Assembly: GCF_032884065.1 (NCBI RefSeq)
Contig: NW_027062695.1
Coordinates: 496,001 to 560,000, forward strand
DNA from: Artemia franciscana
Taxonomy: Eukaryota > Arthropoda > Branchiopoda > Anostraca > Artemiidae
Direction: 5' to 3'
DNA length: 64,000 nt
Under the pieces are notes generated by a model. It was not told the DNA's origin. It made no database searches and saw only the letters and a list, made by a program, of their open reading frames with translations. This document shows, piece by piece, positions 44,578-56,632 of the stretch. Position 1 is the first letter of the stretch, and each line of letters opens with the position of its first letter. Both the position numbers and the translations under genes were made by a program.

Positions 44578-45223
44578 GGCCCCAGTGCCCAAGGGGCAAT
44601 TGTTTTGAGACTAGAATTGCTAACCGATTGCGCACGCAACTGCTTTGTGACCATGACCTTGAAGTAGATTGGGGGCGCACCCACGACGCAATCCAGATGA
44701 GACTGGTTTCCTATCAGTCTAAATCCAGTTCCGTATGAGCCTCCAGCCGTGGTCACAATTGCGTTGCAGTGTTGTTCCACACATCTTCGGGAGCTACTGC
44801 ATTGATACTGTCCAGTTATTTTGGCTCTCAACATGTCAGACCAGGTATTATTTGTGAAATCCGTAGAAGCGGAGAAGTATGAAGAGCTGTACAACTGTGA
44901 ACTTACTCTAAAAATCCTGTAAAATGCGATGAAGTTTCTATCTGTTTGAGACGGTTCTTTTGCTGCTAAGAACAGACGAGACTTTACGTTATTTTCCAAG
45001 TAGGGAGGGACCCAATACTCCCACTGAATCATACGAAACATCTTTCTCGTTGAAATTCAACATAATTAACCATACTGCGCTGCTCAATTAGATAAAAACA
45101 ACGGATTCGCAGCCACTCGCATCAGTGGGCGGAGACATGCTTCATTTTGGCTGAAAACTGGTCGTAAACCAGAGACTAGTTTCCAACCGTCGCCTTGAAA
45201 CAGTTGCCCCGTCGGCACTGGCC
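44578..45223 (-). mobile_element. PIF/Harbinger-like remnant with terminal inverted repeats
   Basis: The left end GGCCCCAGTGCC..GGGGCAATTGTTTTGA mirrors the right end TTGAAACAGTTGCCCC..GGCACTGGCC, giving TIRs of about 30 bp. A - strand ORF (45041 to 44484) begins MFRMIQWEYWVPPY and contains NFIAFYRI, weakly like the N-terminus of Harbinger transposases (W-V-P..F--FYRM). Catalytic residues are absent and its end reads through a poly-A run, so this is a non-autonomous derivative. No 3-bp TSD is evident. Confidence 0.5.
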
Positions 45224-45783
45224 GACGGGGAGACAGGAGGAGCCTGTCGACTGACCGATATAAAAAGGAAAAAAAAATACGTATTGTACACTGCAATACG
45301 AAAAAAAAATTTGCTTCCTTCCTCCCAGCACGTCTAAATTTAGACTTTCTCCCAGCAAGTCGAAATTTGCCTTATCCTTCCCCCAAAAAAACTCCTGAAA
45401 TTTTATCGATTTAATTCAGGTACCCGTTGTATATCCTCACGCGATTGTATTTAGAATGCAAGATTGGTGATTGAGTGGGAGTTGAGTAGGAGAATGAGTG
45501 GGATTGAGCGGGAGAATCACGTGATTGAGTGGGAGAATACATAAAAGCATCCATGAATGCACTTTTCACCTTCATAAGTTTAGGTACATAAGCAAATGCC
45601 CAAGAACTTAGTTTTTTTTTTCAGAATGGCTGGGCTCGTTATAGTGTTGAATCCGTCTCTGGTATTATTAAGAGAACATCTAAAGGTCCTATATGACCTG
45701 TTTTTTTTTGTTGAGACCCACTTCTTTTAGCAGTGTCTTAGGAAGAGGAGGGAGTGATTCGCAAGCCTCCTCACAAGGAGTTG
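45224..45783. other. no supported gene (kinesin intron 2)
   Basis: Minor local repeats of GAGTGGGA(G/T)-type words lie at 45475-45535. No coding. Confidence 0.4.
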
Positions 45784-45864
45784 GAGTAGTGGTGGTGTAT
45801 ACAATACAGGAGATACACCCATATTTGGGCAATATAGCTTGCCTATATTACAGACGCTACGCCT

Positions 45865-46215
45865 GAGGCTTGTCCCAGTTAAATGTCAGATAGACAGAAG
45901 TTGAAAAATCCTGTTTATCAATACACAAGTTGAAAACTACTTTTAGTTGGACTCTACTTAATGTTGTAGACGTAATCGAGGAATTGCCCTTTTTTCAAAA
46001 CATCCTTTAGGATGGCTTACTAATTTCAATCTGTTTTGATTTAGGACAAGCCTGAGGCTTGTCCTAGTTAAGTTTCATATAGACAGAAGTTGAAAAATTC
46101 TATTTTATCAATACACTAACTTAAAACTACTTTAAGTGTCACTCCACTTAATGCAGTAGATAGAATCCTGGAATTTCCTTTTTTCAAAGCATCCTTTAGG
46201 CTGGTTTACTAATTT
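45865..46215. repeat. two ~175-bp direct repeats inside composite element
   Basis: The copies begin with CCTGAGGCTTGTCC at about 45862 and 46047. They share AGATAGACAGAAGTTGAAAA, TTATCAATACAC and CATCCTTTAGG(A/C)TGG. Confidence 0.8.
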
Positions 46216-46529
46216 CAACCCGTTTTGACAGTTAACGCTATTATTATATTTGTCAGCAGAACTGAGTTAATTTGGAAGTGTTGTATAGATGATTTCTCAA
46301 GAAGTATAAAGAACATTACTTTGAAAGGATAGGTGAATTCAATGTTAATATGAAAAGAAAAATCGAAAACATTAGTTAACAGAGAAATATGCCTAATCAA
46401 AGAAGGTGAAAATTGAAGCTTAGTTCAAATCGTTATACGAAATTGGGCTAGCTTAAATAATCAAATATCTTTGAACAGAAATCTGTACGAAAAAACATTG
46501 AATTGTGTAAAGAGCAAAGATATTTGCAT

Positions 46530-47015
46530 GTATTTTAACAAGGCGTCAAAACAATTCAAAAGCCTTAAAACAGAAAACCAAAAGTTTCAAGCTTAGTAGA
46601 AATCATTGTTAGAAATCGGACGCCGGGTGCCCAGTCCCAGGGCCTGATGGCTGGTAATTACAAAAATAGGTATATTTTAACAACGGGATTATTTGAACAG
46701 GTTGCCATATGAAAAAAACACTACATTCCATCAACAGAAAAAAAAAAAAATAGTGATTGCAAGAAATTTTATTATATATTAGAACAAGTGGTTACAAAAA
46801 TTAAAAACCTTAAAAAAGAAAACCAAAATATTGAAGCTTAGTAGAATCGATGTTAGAAATTGGACGCCGCATGCTGAGTCCCAAGGTCTGCTGGCTGGTA
46901 ATTGCAAAAATATATGTATATATTTTAACGACGCGATAACAAGAATTCAAAAATCCTTAAAGTAAAAAACCAAAAGTTTGAAGCTTAGTAGATATCGTTG
47001 TTGGAAATCAGACTT
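46530..47015. repeat. three diverged direct repeats inside composite element
   Basis: The blocks share AAACCAAAAGTTT(C/G)AAGCTTAGTAG (split here by variants), GTTAGAAAT(C/T)GGACGCCG and TGGCTGGTAATT. The copies start near 46555, 46800 and 46935; the third is partial. Confidence 0.75.
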
Positions 47016-47164
47016 TCTTTAATAATCAAATATCATTGGAATAATCGCTAAATGAAAAGACTATACACTATAAATTTGTTGCAAAACATCGGATTTCAGA
47101 GTAAATAGTTCTCTTAAGACCTACTTTTTTCAGCTTTTCATGGAGACAACCGGTTTTTTTTAAA

Positions 47165-47935
47165 CCAGGACTTGGGGAAACGGCTTTTCTCGGCTTTGGC
47201 ATTTCTTGACTATAAGGCATAATAGAGTTTTGTTGAGGTAAAGAAAGAGACAAACTTATGCTCTGTATACGAGTCGACTGTTTTCTTCTTGCTGTGTAAA
47301 AACTTCAGAGATTAGAATTTTTCTTGGAACGCCAGCCTTTTTAGGCTTTGATATTTCTTGACAATAAGGTATGATGGATTTTTTGTGGAGCTAAAGGAAG
47401 ACAAAAACTTATATTCTTTACATGATTCGGCTTTTTTTCATATTGCTTTGTAAAAACGTCTGCGATTATGATTTTTCCTGGAATGATAATTTTCTTGGCT
47501 TTGATATTTTAGTGATCATAAGGCATAGTCGAGTATTGAGGCAAAAGAAGACCAACTTATATTCTATATACGATACGGCTTTCTCTCTTCTTGCTTTGTA
47601 AAAACATCAGAGAATAGGATTTTTCCTGGGACGGCAGTCTTTCTTGACTTTGATATTTCTTGACTATAAGGCATAATCGAATTTCGTTAACGTAAAGGAA
47701 GAACAAAGTTTATTTTCTATATACGAGTCGACTTTCTCTCTTTTTGCTTTGTAAAAAAAATAAGAGAACATGATTTTTTTTCCCTGGAATGCCAGTCTTT
47801 CTTGACTTTGATATTTCTTGACGATAAGGCATAATCGAGTTTTGTTGAGGTGAAGGAAGAGCAAAACTTATTTTCTATATCTGAGTCGGATTTCTCTCAT
47901 TTTGCTTTATGAAAATATCAGGAATTATGTTTTTT
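47165..47935. repeat. tandem array, about five ~155-165-bp units
   Basis: The recurring words TTTGATATTTCTTGACTATA, AGGCATAATCGAGTTT, AAACTTAT(T/A)TTCT(A/T)TATA and TTGCTTTGTAAAAA recur near 47195, 47350, 47500, 47650 and 47810. Confidence 0.8.
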
Positions 47936-47939
47936 GGGG

Positions 47940-48920
47940 AATACCTCATAATAGGTGTTTTCCAGGATTACTATTGTTTTGAATTTGCGATCTGCTATTG
48001 ACTACAACCGAAAGCACTAGGACTAAATTTGCTTAATTTCAGATTTCCGAAGCATTCTGCAGAAAGGCACAACGTATAGAACTTTGTATAACCTACATAT
48101 CTCGAATTCCTCTAAGTTGAATGAGGAGAGGGGAGTGGGGATTCTTACTATTTTTTTTTCATTTTGCACTCTGAGAAATTATCGCATTATCAAATCAGAA
48201 GAAAACGTCACAAAAGGTGTTTTCTAGGATTACCTTTTATTTTTAATTTACGATATACTAAAGTCTAGGACCAAAACAGTAGGACTAAATTTACTTGATA
48301 TCAAATTTTTGAAGCATTCTCCAGAAAGACATAACGCATAGACATTTGTAAAACGTACATATCTTGGATTCTCCTAGGTTGAATGAGGGGATGGAAGGGG
48401 GAATTCTTGATATTTTGTTTTCGTACTCTGAGGAAATCGCAGAGAGTGAGAGAGACGAAAAAACATAGAATCAGACATACAAACACAAAAATACACACGG
48501 GGACAAACAAACGTCCGCTCAGACACAGGCACAGAGAAAGCAAACTCACAGAGCCAGGCAAAATCCCATACGTAGTGCCTTTCTGTTTCAGGTCCTAAGC
48601 TATAGTAGACTGTAAATTGAAAATAAAAGGTAATCCTGGAAAAAACCTTCTGTGAGGTTCTCTTCTGATTTGATAAAGCGATAATTCCTCAGACTGCAAA
48701 AAGAAAAAAATATATAAAAATTCCCACTCCCCTCCCCTCATTAACCTAGAAGACTCCGAGATATCTACGTTTTACAAAATTCTATACGTTGTGTCTTTCC
48801 TGAGAATGCTTCAAAAATTTGAAATTCAGCAAATTTAGTCCTACTGCTCTCGGTCCTAGGCTTTAGTAGTTCGTAAATTGAAAACAATGGGAATTCTGGA
48901 AAACGTCTTTTATGAGGTAA
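47940..48920. repeat. three copies of a ~270-bp repeat, third inverted
   Basis: 47945-48205 and 48210-48440 are direct copies (GGATTAC.., AGTAGGACTAAATTT.., AGCATTCT.., GAATGAGG..). 48605-48920 is the reverse complement of the same unit. The inverted pair could form a long stem. Confidence 0.82.
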
Positions 48921-49211
48921 GATATTTGATTATTGAAGCTAGTTCAATTTCTAACAACAATATATACTGAGTTTCAATTTTATCCTCTTTGATTAGGCAT
49001 TTTCACTGTTAAATTTTATTTTTTTTACTTTTCTTTTCATATTATTATTGCCTTTTCATCCCCTTTAAAATAATACTTTTTATTCTACTCCAGGAATTCT
49101 GTCTGTCTGACATTTAACTAGGACAAGCCTCAGGCGTAAAGTCTGTAGGCAAGATATAGCGCCCAAATATGGGTGGATCCCCTGTATTGCATACACCACC
49201 ACTACTAGTTA

Positions 49212-51048
49212 GCACTATCGTTTTCTAAAAATAATTTGTGTAGAGAAATTATACCAATGTCCAGAACTTGATCTGAAACCAAAATTAGTAGTTTATTACG
49301 GTCCTTTCAGTTTTTATGTGCTTCTACGCTATATATGACAAGCTCTCAAAAATTGCCCTTAGGCCTGGGCAAAAACAGGCCAGAAGATGCAGGGAGACGG
49401 GGATGTAGAAATTCGCAGGCTCTGGGATTAGCAGGGAGATATCGCGAGGATCAATTATTATTTTGTAGGTTTTCTATAAAGAAGTTCTTGAAAATAGGGA
49501 AAATATAACAGTAAATAAGTAGCTACATGAATCTGATAAAATAGAAAAAAACAGCACTGGGCTGAGGGCCCACGAACAACATTGTCCCTTCAGCCTGGTC
49601 ATGGTTCTTGGTGACCCCAGTGATAACACTAATGTAACTTTCAGGAAGTCGCCTGCAACCAAAGTTAGGGTCTAAGACGATGTTGTCAAGATTATTGTTC
49701 TAACACTTTGTTATCCTGCAACTATTGATGCAAGTGTATTTCGTTGGATCAAGGACTGAAAAGAGAATGGAATGATGCGACTACTGGAATGAAACTGGCA
49801 ATGGAAACGATAATTAAGGAATGGAAACAAGCCCCCAAATTTCAATGTAGACTATTTCTCAGTTTTGAGTATCAAACACGATAATTCATGGTCTTCTCGA
49901 GTAATTCAGCCCTTGAAGTATATGTGGCTTACTTCCCGTTATAGTTTTGATCAATATTAGAAGGCTTATCTCTGAAACCCTTCTGAATGATATAATTGCT
50001 ATTTGTATATCTTTATAAGTGTTCAGTAGTCGTGGGATAGGAAGGGTAGGGGGCTGGAATTGAAGTATGGTCTTTATGGAGAGGCTGATTTTTTGGCCCC
50101 ATTCGATTAAGAAATCTCTTAAAATTGGTTGATTATAGGATGAATATGAGGAAATTATAAACATCTGGGCATTTGGCAGGAACTATATGCCAGGGCTTTG
50201 GAGCCGATTATAAGTTATACCGGCTCCAACTTTAGACATTTTCAATATAAATACTCCGACTCTGACTCCCGAAGCTTTAAACATAATTGCTCTGACTTCG
50301 AGCTGTAATACTTCCCTTTTCGTAAAGGCTCCTTTTCTTCATACATAATTTTATCAAATTATTTTCTAAATATAATTTTAATATCCATGTTAATAGCTAA
50401 TGTTTATCTCATAAATTTTATATTCTGCATTACCAGATTTGTTTTAGATAGATTGACAGAGATTTGTTTCTCTGTCAAACTATTATGCATTTTTTATCTT
50501 TATACATTTTACGTGTAATGAATTTGCAAATATTATTTGTATAGCCTATTTTTCAATATTGATAAAAATAATTGAATAAATTGTTTCTATAGTAGTAGTA
50601 CTGTAGTTATAAGGTGCAGAAAAATCCTATTCACCATCATTAGCCTACAATATTAATTTTATTTGTTATTATCACTTTTTTAGTAGTATTTAAAAGTATT
50701 TGGCTTGACTCCAGCGTTTCCGTAACCTCGACTCCAAAGAGCCGTACATTATTTCTGTTACACCGACTCTATTCAGCAAAAATTCACCAAAATTCACCAA
50801 AATTCCAACTCCGACTCCATAACCCTGCTATGTACTTAAAAATTCCTTACTCAGAAGATTCCTTACTCCCGCTCAGTTTACATTTTAATTTCTGACAACT
50901 CCGAAGGTTTCAAAATCACTATATTTTTTTTTTTTGGCGAAAAATCATTTTCAAAGTATATTTCTTGCGGTATCCTATGATCCTTTGGGCTTCTTGTCCA
51001 AAGTTTATAGTATAAGAATTGTTCTTATTTATTTATTTTTTTTTACAG
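49212..51048. other. intron 2 remainder with CTCCGACTC-type repeat
   Basis: No gene. At 50180-50310 and 50700-50830 clusters of GACTCC/CTCCGACTC words frame an AT-rich core, suggesting two ends of one low-complexity dispersed repeat. The last ~35 bases form the exon 3 polypyrimidine tract. Confidence 0.45.
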
Positions 51049-51215
51049 TCGAAAGTCAGCGAAGACATTTGCTTTTGATCATTGCTTCGACTCGTCTAAT
51101 CCTGACGCACCGGAATTTGCTACCCAAGAAACGATTTTTAACAATTTAGGAAAAGGGTTGCTGGATAATGCCTTTAAAGGGTATAACGCATGCATTTTTG
51201 CGTATGGACAAACAG
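51049..51215 (+). CDS. Khc-73: kinesin exon 3 (FAFDHCF to start of P-loop)
   Basis: After a T-rich tract and CAG acceptor the exon encodes KTFAFDHCFDSSNPDAPEF, TQETIFNNLG, LLDNAFKGYNACIFAYGQTG. This is the conserved beta3-alpha2 region, ending inside the ATP-binding P-loop (GQTG-SGKS). The donor GTAAGC follows the first base of the last Gly codon. The sequence closely follows the KIF13/Khc-73 pattern. Confidence 0.92.
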
Positions 51216-52911
51216 GTAAGCAATTTGTAAATTTTTATTCGTGGTTGTTCGAACCATCTTAAAACCCTTTTCTTTCTGCAGCTCTTCTTGTGCTGTTTAA
51301 CCTTGCTACCTATGGTGATATCAGGTTTATTTTCATTATAATTACTGGTTATCCAGATATCGACAAATAACGTATTGAAATTAGTATTGACACATTTTCA
51401 AGTATATGTTCTCACTTTGAATTTTCAGTAACTTGTTAGTTTTCAAGATAGTGCCTTCATTCATCCTGATTGTCGTCATTGGGATTCATTACTGGTTGTA
51501 TAGAAAGAAACTAGCATTGAAAATATACCTTTTCACTTATATTTTCAATAATTTATTTGTTTTCAAGATTGTGCATGTTTTAGACTGAGGCTTCAATTCA
51601 CAAAAATATTAGGGAAGGGGGTCAAATATTTTTCTAGATATGGTTTGGTAACTTTAATTTTTGGATTGTTTTAAGGAATCCACCAAAAATGTACCTTTGG
51701 AAACCAGGGGGCTTGAAAATCTCCTTTCCTCTCCCCAATTTGTCGCCACTGATATTGGGCAAATATGAATTAAAATATAAAACAACTTATTTATATATAT
51801 ATAGATAAAGCCAGACCCGAGGCCAATCGGTACTTTATTCAAACCAAGGCGACATCATCAAAAACTTAGTTGACGAATTATCTTGCATGTCACCCATTGA
51901 GCAAAGATCGTCAAACCAGCCAAAATATAATGCACTGTCAATTATCCATGGGTGGATTATCCTTTTTGTGAGAAATAAAATTATGTCCGTGTACAATTAC
52001 AATACTCTCCTGTTTAATGGGGTTGCAATTATTTGGTTGCGTGATTTGTAAAAAAGTGAGTGATTTGTAAAAGGAGGGTGGAGGTAGAAATTGATACATA
52101 ATCCCCAGGGCCGTATTCAGGACTTCTGTTTGGGGGCCATTTTGTTCGGGGGGAGATAACTTAAGACAAACGCATCAAAAATTTGAAATTGATAATTAAT
52201 CCTTTTTGATCTCTGGGAATATTTCTGGTCTACGCTGTTATTCTGAGAGTAAAGAGTAACATTAAACCCCTAAATATGAAGAAATAATTCAGTATAGGAG
52301 GGGGACTGCCCCTTCCTCATCCCCACCTTCACCTCAGGGTCGTAGAAGCTTCAGAAGATGCTGATTTGACCAGAAACTGAGAGTTCTAGTCCTTTTTTAT
52401 AAATAGAAAGTGATTGGAGACCAACCAGCTGTGGGAAGGAGGGTATTTTCCGAAGTGTTTTCCGGGAGGGGGAGACAATTTCTGGCTCCCAATATGGTCA
52501 AGCACTTGTGTTACAGAATTTAGACGCAAATAAATGTATGGCTTTTAGTTCAAAATTATTTATTGATAAAATAAACCACTGATAAAAAAACGCAGAAAGG
52601 AGAGAAAAGGTTTAATACTGGCGACATGATAATAAGAGCTAACATAATGACAAGTGTGATGACTGGGTAGCGGTGAGGCTTACGAATACTGCCAAACTCT
52701 AAACATACAAATAAAAAAAATTGTTGAATTACGTCTGTGCTCGTTAAATATTTTCTTTTTATAGACATAATGGGAACTACCAGAAATATCAAGCGGCATG
52801 ATTTGGACTCTTTCTTAATAATTAGGCTTTTTTTTTATCAAAGAACCAATCTGTGTTCCCATGCAATCTGAAATACTGATTACAAATTTGTCCATTTAAT
52901 ATTTTTTTTTC
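51216..52911. other. start of kinesin intron 3, no supported gene; repeat family B copy 2
   Basis: 52385-52490 matches 21640-21830 (GTTCTAGTCCTTTTTTATAA, GTGATTGGAGACCAACCAGC). Otherwise only short ORFs. Confidence 0.45.
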
Positions 52912-54075
52912 ATGCCAGATAGATTAAGAAAATAGTTTGTTCGCGTTAACCTAGGGCATGAGAAATAAAAGTTGGGATAACGAACCAGGTATGAACTAAA
53001 AGGATATATTGCCCTCCTACCCTTATACACGAATGTTCAAGTTTTGGAGAAACAGTAATGTGGTCAAGTATTTCGGGAACTTTTTTCTATAAGTTGAAGA
53101 AAATTACTGGGGGAATTCAGTTTTTTTTTCTCTGTGGCTTCGCTTCTTAAGTTTTGAATATCTAGAATTTTTATATTCATGTACACTGTTTCAAAGAAAC
53201 AGTTTTCTTTGCCAAGAAAATAATTTGTTCGCGTTAACCTAGGGCATGAGAAATAAAAGTCAGGACAACGAACCAGGTATGAACTAAAACGATATACTGC
53301 CCTCCTCCCCTTATGCGAGAATGTTCAAGTTTTAGAGAAACAATGGTGTGGTCAAGTATCTCGGGAACTTTTTTCTTTAAGTTGAAGAAAATTACTGGGG
53401 GAATTCAGTTTTTTTTCTCTGTGGCTTCGCTTCTTAAGTTTTGAATATCTAGAATTTTTATATTCATGTACACTGTTTCAAAGAATGCTTCTTTGCCAAG
53501 AAAATAATTTGTTCGCGTTAACCTAGGGCACGAGAAATAAAAGTCAGGACAACGAACCAGGTATGAACTGAAAGGATATACTGCCCTCCTCCCCTTATAC
53601 ACGAATGTTCAAGTTTTGGAGAAACAGTAGTGTGGTCAAGTATTTCGGGAACTTTTTTCTATAAGTTGAAGAAAATTACTGGGGGAATTCAGTTTTTTTT
53701 CTCTGTGGCTTCGCTTCTTAAGTTTTGAATATCTAGAATTTTTATATTCATGTACACTGTTTCAAAGAAACAGTTTTCTTTGCCAAGAAAATAATTTGTT
53801 CGCGTTAACCTAGGGCATGAGAAATAAAAGTCAGGACAACGAACCAGGTTTGAACTAAAAGGATATATTGCCCTCCTCCCCTTATGCGAGAATGTTCAAG
53901 TTTTAGAGAAACAATGGTGTGGTCAAGTATCTCGGGAACTTTTTTCTTTAAGTTGAAGAAAATTATCGGGGGAATTTAGTTTTTTTTTTCCGTGGCTTCG
54001 CTTCTTAATTTTTGAATACCTAAAATTTTTATATTTATGTACACTGTTTCAAAGAATGCTTCTTTGCCAAGTAAA
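52912..54075. repeat. higher-order tandem repeat: two ~585-bp dimers of ~290-bp monomers
   Basis: Four monomers start near 52912, 53213, 53499 and 53801, each with TTTGTTCGCGTTAACCTAGG, GACAACGAACCAGGT, GGGAACTTTTTTCT and TCTAGAATTTTTATATTCAT. Monomers 1 and 3 share TTATACACGAATG, AACAGTA(A/G)TGTGGTCAAG and a GAAACAGTTTTC end. Monomers 2 and 4 share TTATGCGAGAATG, AACAATGGTGTGGTCAAG and a GAATGCTTC end. The alternation shows that a dimer was duplicated as a unit. Confidence 0.88.
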
Positions 54076-54765
54076 TATTAGACAGTTCACATACTTAAGC
54101 TCTGTAACGATGATTCTTATGTGAAACCACAAGTTACACTGAAGACTTTCGTATTTATAGCCAAAATTATAGTGGTATTTGATGTTTTAAGAGGGCTGCT
54201 GTTGGTGGTTTAAAAACGCGAAAAAGTGCATTTTTAGGTCACAATTCTCCTCTTACTTTAATAGAAAGAGGCCCTTCCGGCTTTTCTTAGGAAAGACATC
54301 TCTCCCTTCCTCTTTGAGTGTAGGTTTACGTCATTAATGCATATTTATCTACATAGAGAGGTTGATTTTGTGCAACATGCATTTTTTAGTCAGAGTAAGC
54401 TGTTGAACACAGTGTTTGCATGAATTTTTTCAAATCCCCGAAGAGAAAAAAATGGGCTCTTAACGCCTATATTCTCTATGCAAGTTTTTGTGTTTTGCTT
54501 TTCTGCTCTCCTACGATTTTAATATATGAATGAAAGATGAAAATTGAAACACCCTAAGGGAGAGTATCCGTACTTGGAAGCTTTTATTTTTTTTTGCTTC
54601 CAACTTCTTCATGCTTTGTGATGAAGTCACAAAAATTTCTCAGCACCTTTTGATTAACTAAGAAAGTTATCCTCAATGTCTAAAACCAGGAACTCATTCA
54701 GTTTTTTTAGGAAAGGCATTAATTTCACAACCCCTCTTTTGTCTCAACTATGGAACGAGGCTCTA
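54076..54765. other. no supported gene (kinesin intron 3)
   Basis: Short ORFs only. Confidence 0.45.
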
Positions 54766-56632
54766 CAGATAGGACAAGTGGCAACCATACTTGGGACAGA
54801 CCCTAATATGTCTTCTTGATACAAAATTCAGCTGTGTAATAGTGATACTTGATTAGAACTATAAAAACAGAAAGAAAGAAGTACAAACGTGTAAAACAAG
54901 AATTAAGAAAAGCACTGTTCATGTGTTTACAGCATATAAAATTCTGACAGATCAAGAGGAATCACAAAGTGTTGGTCTTTTTTTTTTCTTCAAGAACCAA
55001 AACAAAATCGCCGACATTTAAAACAAAAAAGGAGGGCTCCTCTCAACTGAAGGTCCTTCCTTTGGATCTTGTTCATTGGATCTTGAAACATATTCGAAGA
55101 CTGGAACCTATTCTGGGCTGATTTCACTTTCAATAAAGAGGGATTTTTATGATTTTCATGGATTTCACTCAAGAGTTTGTGAGAGCCTCTTTCACTTCCT
55201 TAGCTTTTCGAAGCATAGCCTGCTTTTCAATCTTTTTCTCTCGAATATCCGTCTGTATTCTACGGACTCTTGTTGGTTGACTCCTTTAAGTGGTTTTTCT
55301 CAGATGAACTTTTGGATATGGCCTTGTCATATGACAGGTGAAACTGTACTGGATTGAAGTGAGGGTGACTTGTGTGTACTGAGAGGCTACACCTCCCTCA
55401 TCTTCTGAAGTTGAGGAAGTCATATCTTCATCTCTTGGCTCAGATACAGGTTTACCCAATGGTTGGTCAGTTACAGCTGATGGCAAAAAGTTGTCACTGA
55501 CAAAAATCTCGTCTTTAAATGGACCAATACCTGTTGCTTGAAAACCTGCATTTATGTTTGCTAGGGTGAGTGAAAGAGGATACGCTACGCCAAGAAACTG
55601 GAGGATTTCATGCAGTATAGCAAGCTGAGGGTTTCAAACTGGAAATATCGCTTTTTATAATGGGATTTCAGAGAGTAGTTGCAGTTTATAGTGCAAGTGG
55701 CTGCAGTTTGTGTTGCGCATATAGATGCAAGGTTACCATGATCGCATGTTTATCTTTTGCTTCTTGAATGGTTTCAACTAATAAGTGAGACTTGGGATTA
55801 TCAATAATAAGTAGCTGGGGCTTCTCTTCCCTTGTTAGTGCGGTGGAGACAAAGTGATGAAGAAACTCAATGAATATTGAAGCTATAGTCCATCCACAGT
55901 CACTAAAGCAAGCAACAGTATCAGGTGGAGCCATTAAAGCCACCCTTGCTGTTGTGTTTTTCATTGTAAAGACCAGTATTGATAAAATTCAGTTTCCAGG
56001 TGCTGAAAACAGGCAAGAATTGTCACAGTCTGTCTTCTATCGGCAGAAATTGCTCTTCCAACTTGACGTAATCCTATCTCATCAACAATCTTAAGTGGGC
56101 TTTGTATGGTATTCACGGCATTCTCATCCATATTCCATATGTCAAGACTTTCAAGATATCAAGATGTCAAAGCAAAGTAACCCTGGCTATTCCTTTTCTG
56201 TTTGTAGGTGTCACACATAGGACATGTCCCAAGTACCAATATTTGGGGCAGTCTGAAGCATGGAACCAACCTTGTCACTGAAATAATTCAGTTTTAATTC
56301 AAAATGGTAAAAAAAATCTTCAGACCCGCCAATTCTATTTCACAAGGAACTAACAAATAAGGAAGTGAAAGTAAATGGTCACTTCAACCTCTATATCTAC
56401 CTAATCAGTCCACGGAACTTCACAAAATATTTTTGAGAGTGTACCTAAAATAAAGAACTCAACAACTTTAAGACAAAATGTTGACTTTGGACTTGAAACT
56501 TCTGCAGATGTCACCTGTTGCAAAAAAGTCTTTGTGCAATTTTTTGGGTTTCTTTTGCAATATGGTATGGATGTCTTTTTAGGTCTGTCCCAAGTATGGA
56601 ACGTCCCAAGTATGGTTACTCTCTCCTAACTG
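54766..56632 (-). mobile_element. pogo/Tigger-type DNA transposon, degenerate
   Basis: The ends mirror each other: the left end CAGATAGGA..CAACCATACTTGGGAC (54766-54803) and the right end GTCCCAAGTATGGTTACTC..TCCTAACTG (to 56632). The right end also carries a second copy of CCAAGTATGG. Inside, on the - strand, lies a broken DDE_1 transposase. The ~1.87-kb length is short for an autonomous copy, and the N-terminal DNA-binding (CENP-B-like HTH) part was not found, so the element is probably internally deleted. Confidence 0.72.
55300..56160 (-). pseudogene. DDE_1 (pogo/Tigger) transposase remnant
   Basis: Reading leftwards, DIWNMDENAVNTIQSPLKIV at about 56150 holds the first catalytic Asp, followed by GLRQVGRAISADRRQTVTIL. 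After a frame change, VALMAPPDTVACFSDCGW and PQLLIIDNPKSH follow, with the second Asp (the usual DNH is DNP). Then QHKLQPLAL appears where the third catalytic Asp of the QPLD motif is replaced by Ala, followed by a stop. Beyond it NINAGFQATGIGPFKDEIF and FLPSAVTDQP match the C-terminal region of such transposases. The active site is lost. Confidence 0.75.

Larger units (their letters stand above)
45784..49211. mobile_element. 3.4-kb non-coding composite element bounded by ~115-bp inverted repeats
   Basis: The left end 45784-45899 (GTAGTGGTGGTGTATACAAT.., CACCCATATTTGGGC.., CCTGAGGCTTGTCC..) is the reverse complement of 49100-49211 with few differences. Between the ends lie four separate internal repeat systems (45.86-46.2, 46.5-47.0, 47.17-47.94 and 47.94-48.92 kb). 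No ORF above ~90 codons and no transposase motif is present. A non-autonomous element with TIRs is the simplest reading; the superfamily is unknown. Confidence 0.75.

Noticed and set aside
44484..45041. 185-codon - strand ORF as a host gene
   Set aside because: It reads through a poly-A run (poly-Phe) at its end and lies between inverted terminal repeats, so it is treated as part of a transposon remnant.
52912..54075. CRISPR-like array
   Set aside because: The units are ~290 bp and contiguous, without short repeats and unique spacers, and the genome is eukaryotic.
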